A DNA stretch of 64,000 bases from positions 99,368,442 through 99,432,441 of the forward strand of contig CM070874.1 in assembly GCA_036365515.1 (NCBI GenBank), read 5' to 3'. The stretch is from Torymus aiolomorphi. Its lineage: Eukaryota; Arthropoda; Insecta; Hymenoptera; Torymidae. Position numbers and translations under genes: made by a program. Of the stretch, positions 55,691 to 64,000 are shown one piece after another. The notes under the pieces are model-generated. The model was not told where the DNA came from and made no database searches. It was given only the letters and a program-made list of their open reading frames with translations. Each line of letters opens with the position of its first letter. Position 1 is the first letter of the stretch.

Positions 55691-57903
55691 ATGTCAATTT
55701 CAGCAAGTCGACAATTGTTTTCTCGTTTTTTAAATAGTAATAGTAAACAACATTTAAAATGTTTAGTCAGCGTGAGATGGAAATCAGATCATGCAGATAA
55801 AACAGACAGTGGTAAAATAGAATCTGCAATACTTAAAAATTATTCTGAGCCACTTCACATTGAAAGTACAGAACTGTTACCAAAGAAAATAGCATCCACA
55901 GAGGTGGTATTTTTTACAATAAATCAATTTAATTTAACTATGCATTTTAAGTTTTTATTTCTACAGAACTTTAATTTTTACAGGTTGTTATTGATGTAAA
56001 TTACTGTGCTTTAAATGGGCTAGATGTACTTTTGTGTGAAAATTTATATTCTTATGAACAACCTTTACCATTTGTACCTGGATATGAAGTATCCGGCAAA
56101 TTGGTAGAAGTTGGTGATGGCGCTAAAAAAGCAGGCTATAATATTGGAGACAAAGTCATAGCTTTGAACAAAGAACGTTTTGGCGGTTTAGCTGAACGAT
56201 GCATAGCTGAGATTGGTGTAAGTGATAGTATGTAAAAAATAAAATTAATAACAAGCAAATTAATTTAAATATTTAAAAAATTTCACCTATTTTAATTTAA
56301 AATAAAACAAACAAATTTATTTGTAAGTTATATCAAATGGTACACAAATATTTTGGCATGTTCTTGTTTGTGCACATAAAGATTGTGCACATATTTATCG
56401 TGCACAGATAGCATTGGTACAGATCTATATATATAGATATATACCAATGTTAAAGTGTGCACAATTAATATGTGCACAATCAGTATGTGCATAAACAAGA
56501 ACACGTCAAATATTTTGAAGAAACAAATGTGTATACTTCTAATTCACATACACATTAAAATATTTTTATACTTACTAAATAATAGATAAGTAGATAAAAT
56601 AAAATAATTTTGTTTACAATTTCATACAGGATGTTTGGAAGATACCAAGTTCAATTAAATCAATTGATGCAGTATGTTTATTGGAAAATTACATGACTGC
56701 ATTAATCGGTTTAGAACAGTATGGATCAATTGCTGAAGAAGATATAGTTTTGGCGAACGTTGGTGTTGGTGGTATTGGACTGGCAGCAGTAGACATTGCT
56801 GCAAATATTTTCAGAGCAAAAGTAAATTTCTAAGCCATTATTTTATCTTCCTTTTACAGTAAAATCAATTTTAATTGGAACATTTTAAATCAACATTTTT
56901 ATGCAAATTAAAAATTTATTGAAAACTATGTACTATTATTAATAAGATATTATAAAATAAAGTATAAGCTAGTAAAGTGAAGAATTTCCACAGTAGTAAG
57001 ATAACTTTAGTAAATTATTTATTATTTTTTTAAGGTTATTGGAATGGCTTTCTCAGAAGATAGAGGAGAGAAAATTCGAGAAAGAGGTGCATTTCACGCT
57101 TTTACTTATAAAGAAAAGAAGCTGTATAAAGAGATTGAAGAATTTGCATCAGAACGAGGTATTGAAGATATTTTTGAAGGAGATAGTGGAGAGCATTTTA
57201 AGAAAGTGCTTCACACGTTAGTTATTTTTCATAATATATCTCATCGATTGGTGTCTTTTATGTTTGATATTTATTTCAATATTCATTTTTAGCTTTACAA
57301 AGGTATATAAATCAAAGACATCTTCCAAAACGTTATTAAGGGATGACAACTTTGGGGTAGTTGTTCAACATTTATCACGGGAAGGTACAATTAATAATAA
57401 AATCACTTAAAAATTATTAGAGAATAATACTTAAATTGTAGTATGTATGTTATGAAGGTAGAGTTTTAATCTGTGGCACTGCTGACACTGATGAGGATGA
57501 AAAAGATAAAGACAAATTTACAGTAACTGGTGTAGACTTGAGAGAGTTTAGAAAACGAAAACATGATTTATACCGGTAAGATTAATTTCTTTCATAACTA
57601 ACAAAAACTTTTAGATGGTACATTTTATTGAAAATCTTTATATGTTTGCACAGGACAACTGGAGATGATGTGATAACGTTTTTTGAAGAAGGACTTATCA
57701 AACCAATTCCTTCCATGATTGCTGGTTTTCACAACGTTAATAAGGCATTGAAATTTATTTCTGAAATGAAAGCTTGTGGAAAAGTATGTGTCACATTCGA
57801 AAATGATAGCTAAATTATATATGAAATTTAAACATTTTTAATATATATTTTGCAGGTTGTTATTGACATGAAAAATAAGGATGCAGAGGCTAAAGCTCAA
57901 TAA
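55691..57903 (+). CDS. Quinone oxidoreductase-like protein 2, mitochondrial MDR family
   Basis: Zinc-independent medium-chain reductase expected to use NAD(P)H on quinone-like or small carbonyl substrates; the true substrate is unknown. Exons are 55691-55903, 55984-56217, 56630-56821, 57035-57216, 57293-57384, 57458-57575, 57654-57783 and 57856-57903, all GT-AG, joining in frame to 402 residues. The N-terminus (SRQLFSRFLN...VSVRWKSD) is basic and lacks acidic residues, like a mitochondrial presequence. The GroES-like half has PFVPGYEVSG (100-109); the Rossmann fold has NVGVGGIG (192-199). The C-terminal DMKNKDAEAKAQ follows the final IDM strand. The exon 1 donor could alternatively lie three bases downstream. 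Intron 2 carries a foldback MITE. Confidence 0.9.
56345..56517. mobile_element. Foldback MITE in oxidoreductase intron 2
   Basis: The element 56356-56506 consists of two ~65-bp inverted arms (TGTTCTTGTTTGTGCACATA and its near complement) with repeated TGTGCACA motifs and a TATA-rich loop. CAAATATTTTG flanks it at 56345-56355 and 56507-56517, an 11-bp direct repeat. Confidence 0.8.
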
Positions 57904-57943
57904 GAGCAATGCAAATTTTTGTATTGTGTGTAATAATTTTGTA

Positions 57944-58115
57944 ATTAAAAAAATGACTGGTTCATTTTATAAGATTATGTTATCGATACCAAAATGGTTG
58001 AGAGACAAACTTCGTGGTAAAGAAGACTGCATTTCGTTCATGTAAGAATAATTAAAAAAATATTTTCTGTCTAGATGCTTTAAAGTTATTTGTACAAACA
58101 GCTGTTGTTAATAAA
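57944..58115 (+). terminator. Poly(A) signals of the oxidoreductase gene
   Basis: ATTAAA at 57944-57949 and AATAAA at 58110-58115 lie 41 and 207 bases after the stop codon and would give two alternative 3' ends. Confidence 0.4.
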
Positions 58116-58766
58116 ACAATTTTTCAAAATATAAGTGATTATTTTTCTAATTTTAATTAACTTTTAATTATCACATTGATTCATGGTGTTTTCTGTAATA
58201 TCTTTCACTGATAATAAATTAAAAAAAAATTATTAATTTAAAACTGAGACAACTTGGTTGTTTTATTAGAATGTTCCAATTAATACTGCTTTAATGAGCA
58301 ATAGAAGCATGTATAAAATATTTCTACTTTTAGTAACAGCAAGTATATTTCATAATAAAGGAATGAATGTCCATTAATAAATATTTTATTTTTATTTTAA
58401 TAACGATCAAAATTGAATAATTTAATCGTCTATTAAATGTTTCATCTTTTTTCAGAAGAATACTGGGACATTTCACTAAAAAGTAATTATATCTTAGCAA
58501 CAACAGATTATGACAGGAAAATATTGTATTGTATAGGGATTGTTGACACTAATATAAAGTAACTTTTTTTTTCTTTTTAAAGTAAACATGGTTTTTAATT
58601 TTAAAAAACTGAATAATTCGGCCATAAAGAAGACCTGGAAAAAGCGGTTATACCGGACAAAACGGACGTCAGCTATATTTTACATATACAATAGTTATCT
58701 ACAATATTGAAATTGCGAGTATAAATAATAAATGTCACTAGTAAGTAATTTCGTGTTTGATCTTAT
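58116..58766. other. AT-rich intergenic stretch
   Basis: Nothing recognisable beyond the oxidoreductase 3' end. Confidence 0.4.
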
Positions 58767-60358
58767 ACTGTTAAAAATTTTCTGAAATTTAACGTACATT
58801 CTGTAATTAAACTTCAGAAAGGTACATTAAATTTCAGAAATTTTTATTAAATTTCAAAAATATGCATTCATTTTAATATAAATTTCGAGGATGCCCATGG
58901 GTGCCCCAGGTAAATATCAATAAGAAATGTATAAAACTATAACAAGAGCATACAGACTCCATGCAAATTTAAGCATCTGCATACGAATTTACCAGTGTAT
59001 AAATGGGGAAATATTTAAAAGTTATTTTTTACAATTCTTACTACTGAATGTCGCATGAAATCTCGATTATTCTACTTATTTTAGCAAACTTCAGCCTTAT
59101 TTATTTCAACTTTACCTTCATTTCCCCGGATAAATTTTTTTTTTAATTTCATATTTTGACAAGCTTTACACGATAACATTTGTTTTATACATGCGTTTCT
59201 CTTTACTGCACATCCGTGGTCATCCTCCAATTTGCTTTAAATTTAATGTAAATTTTTTTAATTTAATGTACCTCTCTGAAGTTTAATTACAGAATGTGTA
59301 ACGGGATGGCTTCTGGGGTAAAATCCCAAAAAGCCACAGGCCAGCGATGCCCTAGAACACGGTGCCGCGGGTGTCAGACTAAAATGACTTGCCCGGGGAT
59401 CTGCTCCTGGAATCCCGAAAACAACGCGAAGATCGCACGCGAACTTCGCTTTCCAACTAATTGGATCGCTGAGTTAAAAGCGCGCGCTCAAAGAGTAAAG
59501 CGCGCGGCCGCTACGCTCAGTTATGAAAACGACCAGCGGAGTCGTTTTCCCGCGGAGGCGGCGGTATCCGGGAGAAGGTTAGTTTAAGGTCGATAAATGA
59601 AGAATAGCCTCAATTATTTCACAGCACAATAACAAGGTCTATTCTAATTAATCATTTACATAAAAAACGCGTCGCGTTGCGCGCCGACAAGAAGACGGGA
59701 TCCGCGGCTCGGCGCGGGCGGATCGAGGTATCTATTTTCGCTGGGCCGGTGAACGCACCACCGGCCACTCGCCGCTGCGAGTCGAAGATACACAAATAAA
59801 TCGCTGCGCGGGAAGTACAAAGAGGTTTACCGGGAGAGGAGTGCACTCCTCTCGTCGCTCGCTCACGAATCCGCTCCTGCGTCAGGCCTTATCCTCCGGT
59901 CGACTTCGGAGTGTTCAGGCCGAGTCCTAACGTCCATCAGCGTTCACCTACAGACGCTTCGGACCCCAGGAGTGGCTCGGATTGTTCACGTGCGCTGCTC
60001 TCCGTGGACGGTACGTGGACGGGCGCTGCTCTGCACCGGTAAGGACGCACAATACCGTTTTCTTCGCGGACGATCAAATTAACTCGCGTAAACGCGGTTT
60101 GACAGCCCGAGAGAATCTGATTCAAAAATGAATCGAGCGCGACTTTGCAACCGCCAAAGTCGCGCAGCCCCCCGCGCAGATCGCGAATACATCGTTCGAG
60201 CGATGTCAACAAACGCTCGAGATGCGTGAATTCGCGGGAACGAGAGTCAAACGAGTTCGATAGAATACGGAGAACCGAGATTCTTATTTTCTCCGTATTT
60301 TATTCTGGAATTCCGTTATAAATGTATGTACATTAAATTTCAGAAAATTTTTAACAGT
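58767..60358. mobile_element. TIR element ACTGTTAAAAATTTTC, with a GC-rich insertion
   Basis: The ends ACTGTTAAAAATTTTCTGAA (58767) and TTCAGAAAATTTTTAACAGT (to 60358) are inverted. The right arm is visible in two parts, 59240-59297 and 60322-60358. Joined, they match the left arm, so 59298-60321 was inserted later. Non-autonomous; no transposase seen. Confidence 0.65.
59298..60321. mobile_element. GC-rich ~1-kb insertion, possibly a solo LTR
   Basis: It interrupts the right arm of the surrounding element exactly; ATGT stands before it (59294-59297) and again after it (60322-60325, and once more at 60326). Counting the preceding TG, the ends read TGTAACGG and CCGTTATA, one mismatch from an LTR-like inverted terminus. 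An AATAAA lies near 59796. It is strikingly GC- and CpG-rich compared with all around it. Frames at 59294-59587 and 59937-60212 have no recognisable product. It could be a degraded solo LTR or captured foreign DNA. Confidence 0.45.
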
Positions 60359-61564
60359 GTATTTAACCGAGATAAATTTTTACCGAGCTAAGAATGTATG
60401 TGTATTTTGAATTTCTGTATGCTTACTTATGCCTAAAACATATTAAGGATTTATATGTCTAGATGCTTCAAGAATTTATTGTTACCATACCCGGTAAAAC
60501 GGATACCCTGTCTGACGTATCTGGATAATACATATACTGCTATGAAACAATATGATTCAAATTGTTTTACTTTTTGGTTACAGATTTACGTTATTATTTA
60601 TAATAGTGTATAAATACATCCGTAAAATAGGTTGAACAAGCTGGTCAGAAGAATCCTTAAGGAAAGTATCATCTGTTATTATAATTGATAAAGAATGTTT
60701 TGAAACGTTGTAATATACTTTGCACAACCTTGAGGAACGTATTACCAAAATAAAAACGTTAATATATTAACTTTTACTACGATAATTGCAGGGATTAAAT
60801 TCCTTTTTGGTAATATGTCCCGTTTGCAGGGTGATTTTTCAGACTCGCCGAAACAAAGTGTCATTTTTCTTGTTTAATGTTATTTGTATATATTAAAATT
60901 TACATATTTACATAAGATTGTTGTACTTGTTATTATAAGCAAAACTAGAATAGTTTTAAAGTTATTTAAATTTTTATTTTTTTTTTATTTACATTTTCCT
61001 AACCATAAATATAGCCGTTTTGTTCGGGTCTTCCCTACACCTTATTCGACAACGCACACATTTTCTCGAGCCCAATTTATGGAAAAGCTTAATTAAATAT
61101 ATAAGTAGCTAACTGGGGGCTGTGCCCCCCTGCGTGTCTCGCTGCGCTCGACCCCCCCCCCCCCCGCTCACCAAGCACCTATTCCTCCCTTCGCTCATCC
61201 CCCCCCCCATGTAAAAACTTCGTTTTTACATAATAGGCACGACCACAATGCTTAGGAGAACCTTATAATTTTATTATTGCATAAATTGTAATACTTTATT
61301 TTCATCGTTGTTACCATTAAAATAAACATAAATACATCTTTAGTAAAATTTAAATTAATTTTTTTTTTCTTTTACACATTTATTTCTTTTTTGTAGAAGG
61401 TTTGCGTTTTAATTCTATATAAATTTATTTAAGTATGAATTGATATGATTAAAGTGCACATAGGGATATTAAATAGTACCATTATTGCAGTTATATTTAA
61501 AATTAAAAACATTGTTTTCATAATTTTTATCATAATTATAATAATCATTTTTATTTTTATTTAT
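60359..61564. other. Non-coding stretch with C-runs
   Basis: AT-rich with no exon. A short GC-rich patch at 61110-61210 has a C14 run (61152-61165) and a C10 run (61199-61208) flanking CGCTCACCAAGCACC. Confidence 0.4.
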
Positions 61565-62330
61565 AAAAATGTTAAATAGGAAAAAGTTTTGTTAAAGCTT
61601 TGTTCGAAAATTGTCCATTTTATCTATAATTAGGCGTTTAAAATCGTTCTTATAGGAATTGATTTTAAATAAAAATGTTAAATGGGAAAAAGTTTTGTTT
61701 AAATATTATCTACAACTTTTGTATTTAATATTTTTGTATAAAATCAAATCCTGCTAAGTTATAAACGAAAATCGACCATTTTAGATACATTTAGGCATTA
61801 AAAATCGTTTTTTTTTTTTATTTAACTCGTCAGGAATTAATCGTAGAAAAAAATGTTCAACAGAAAAAGGTTTGTTTTAATATTATCTATAACTTTTACA
61901 TTTAACATTTTTGTGTAAAGTCAAATCCTGTAAAGTAATAGTAAAAAAACAACTATTTTTTATGTTTTTAGCGGTTTTTTCGCTGTTCTATTACCAAATA
62001 TTGTTCGTAGAAAAAAATGTTCAATGTAAAAGAGACGTGTTTCAATTAATTTTAGCAGATGCATTTGTTGTTTTTGACTTAAAGTTAATTTTCTTCACCG
62101 TACGTCCAAAAATCGATTTTTTCAAATTTTTATTTGCTCTGCCGTTTTTTCATTTGTCGATGGATTCGACTTGATAAAGAACTGTCAATTATAATTAGAC
62201 GAGTATCTGCGCCAAAACTCGTTTGGATCTATGAAAAATTCGTTCAAATAATCTGGAAACTTGATTACATACATACATACGTACAAACATACATACATAT
62301 CAGAAAACGCTTAAAATGGGCACATTTTGG
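61565..62330. repeat. Degenerate tandem repeats and CATA microsatellite
   Basis: An AAAATGTTAAATGGGAAAAAG-like unit (shorter core AAAATGTT) followed by TTTGTTTTAATATTATCTA recurs at about 61566, 61674, 61851 and 62012, separated by roughly 110-180 bases. Related AAATCGTTTTT and TCAAATCCTG segments also recur. A CATA/CGTA microsatellite runs 62266-62300. The small + frames across this region are repeat artefacts. Confidence 0.6.
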
Positions 62331-63493
62331 ATAGAAAATAGTTTTTATGTTGTAAATTTTCAGAATTTGAAGTGTTACAATTTTGACCATGACGAAACTG
62401 AGAAGCGGTCGTGCCTTAAAAATGTGAAAAATATGGTTTATACATTATTTAAACATTTTTGGAATATTTTTCACTTGTTTACAATAGTATTAATCTGAAA
62501 AATTAGCCAGTTTTTTTATTTACCTCTTAGCGAGACTAATTTCATTTTTGGCGTATTTTGAATTTTTTCTAGTATAAGGTTGATTGTATTGTAATGTGTG
62601 TTTATACACTTTTGTCGAGTTTCTCTTTAAAGAAATGAAAAAACTTTTTTAGTAAATTGGCTGAATTAATTACATACTACAAAGCATAGTCAAATATAAA
62701 ACGCTCTTTTTACATTTTAGCTTTCCTAGCGGAAATATTTTTGTTCAAAAATGTTAAAAACTGTTAGGAAGAGTTATAAACTGTTTAAAAATATTACAAA
62801 ATGTAAGATTTTTGATGTTATTAATCGTTTGTAATTGTTTGTAACATTTTTTAATAGTTTTTAACAGTTTGTAAGAGTTATTAAATTATTTAATAACTTT
62901 TAAATATTTATTAATTATTATTATTAACATAATAATAATTAATTATTAGTATAATTAAACACTTCTTAGGCTTCTTCTGCATTGTTTGACTGTTACTTGC
63001 CTTTGGAGAGCTCCTTGATTCTCATGATTATAATAATGAGACTATTAAATAATTATTATTTAATAATAATAATAATAAGAATAATTTATTAATTATTAAT
63101 TTCTCCTGAAATATATCAAATTTAAAATTATTCGAAACTGTTTGAAAGTGTTTAAAACTATTAGAAACTGTTTGAAACTGTTACAAAGTATTATAATTAG
63201 AAAAAATGTGTCCAAAACAATACATTTTGTAACATTTATAAACAGTTTTAGATAGTTCTAAATAGTTTTAAATAATATTTAACAGTTATTAACTATTATT
63301 AAAATTTATAATTTACGACAGGGTTCGTGTGAATTAAGCCAATATCACTTCTGTAGGGCGTCCTCAATTTTTTTTCGTCGTAGAAGATGAACTATATTTT
63401 AATGTTTCGTTAGCAGTTTTTTAAAACATACTTGCCAGAAATATACAACAATTTTCCGCTTAAGGTGGCCGAATTATCCAGAGCTACCTTATT
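62331..63493. repeat. GGCCGAATT-family copy with helically spaced AACTGTT repeats
   Basis: The block at 62460-62700 resembles 42370-42600, and the right end (GGTGGCCGAATTATCC, AGAGCTACCTTA) matches the start of the GALM-intron copy inverted. Between them, 62750-63310 consists of many AAACTGTTTGAAA/AACAGTTTGTAA units about 10 bases apart, the left half largely the inverse of the right half, with an AT-only centre (62870-63100). Confidence 0.45.
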
Positions 63494-63810
63494 TTTATAG
63501 TTTTTATTCAGAATTTTTATTTATCTCAATAGAGTTTCATTAGTATAATGGTGCTTCCTTTTTATAACAAAATTCTATTCTACTTTGATATAATAAAACA
63601 TCATGTCTAAACACGAACGGCAACCTTTGTGAGTATCTCTACAAAAAAGTGTCAAAACTACCGTTGTTTCATGATTCTCGAAATTTCGAGTCATGACGCA
63701 ACTCTCAGCAAGAGACTACCACAGCGGACATGCGTCCACTTGAACGAAGGATGCAAGCGATAAAATCGCCAGTATTGCTCGCGGCTCTCTCAAACCTCGA
63801 TACTTCGTTA
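63494..63810. other. Unassigned sequence, GC-richer toward the end
   Basis: No exon or repeat boundary recognised; 63690-63805 is somewhat CpG-rich. Confidence 0.35.
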
Positions 63811-64000
63811 TTAAGGGGATGTGCAACCCTAATTTCAATATTTTTTTAAATCAACATTCAAACATTTATTTGGAAAAAGACGACTGTCAAGCGCTCCGTA
63901 CACGCAAACACTATATGCAGATTTTTTTCTGGATTATTCTATTGATATTTGCGTGAGTTATGCTCGTGTCAATAACGCGACTGCGCGCTAATCCGTATAT
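63811..64000. mobile_element. TTAA-type MITE, truncated by window end
   Basis: It starts TTAAGGGGATGTGCAACCCT and continues like the insert at 52609-52968, for example GTCAAGCGCTCCGTACACG at 63886, matching 52679. The right end lies beyond the window. Confidence 0.7.

Noticed and set aside
59294..59587. 97-codon Cys/Arg-rich frame as a real gene
   Set aside because: It starts in the flanking TIR element and crosses into the GC-rich insert, so it is a junction artefact.
1..64000. CRISPR arrays, bacterial operons, ribosome binding sites
   Set aside because: The window is eukaryotic (introns, poly(A) signals, SINEs); no regular spacer-repeat array was seen.

Overview
The window is nuclear DNA of an insect. 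It is AT-rich, the introns follow GT-AG, and the genes are spread thinly among many DNA-transposon-type inverted repeats. A hymenopteran is my best guess from the look of the proteins and repeats, but nothing in the sequence settles the order. Four host genes are recognisable, all in the right half. They are galactose mutarotase (GALM, + strand, four coding exons, 40527-54256), the large subunit of microsomal triglyceride transfer protein (MTP, - strand, one uninterrupted 876-codon frame at 46829-49459, nested inside GALM intron 2), a SMIM12-type one-pass membrane protein (- strand, 54666-54908) and a mitochondrial quinone-oxidoreductase-like MDR protein (+ strand, eight exons, 55691-57903). 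SMIM12 and the oxidoreductase diverge from a shared intergenic region; GALM and SMIM12 converge. A possible signal-peptide exon with good splice signals lies at 30083-30134, but I could not find the rest of its gene.

The left 18 kb is a graveyard of mobile DNA. At 1836-7021 a 5-kb terminal-inverted-repeat (TIR) element has been invaded by a hairpin, a palindromic element, a tRNA/5S-type SINE (14-bp target duplication, itself split by an 811-bp MITE) and a further element that holds a solo LTR (CTAG duplication). At 8508-17555 lies the most remarkable object: a ~9-kb transposon with ~2.5-kb TIRs. Its ~4-kb core plus the first ~82 codons (inside the left TIR) encode a large protein with N-terminal zinc-binding cysteines, a possible RNase-H/DDE-like core, a FEN/XPG (PIN-like) nuclease domain and a C-terminal CXC cysteine domain. 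The frame is broken by two frameshifts and four in-frame stops, and all four stops are TAG. Both TIRs carry the start of the gene pointing inward and a tRNA-like pol III unit with a T-run terminator.

From 18 to 40 kb the sequence is mainly non-coding, with nested palindromes (22.3-23.8 kb), a hAT MITE with a perfect 8-bp duplication, a 2.8-kb TIR element containing a TTAA-inserted palindrome, a TA-flanked MITE with a tRNA-like core, and a second tRNA/5S SINE. More MITEs sit in the introns of GALM and of the oxidoreductase. The last 6 kb holds a GC-rich insert (perhaps a solo LTR), degenerate tandem repeats and a truncated TTAA element at the window edge.

The host genes serve separate tasks (sugar anomer conversion, lipoprotein lipid loading, a small membrane protein, NAD(P)H-linked reduction) and form no pathway. 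All repeat families, boundaries and identities here were read by eye with no database search.
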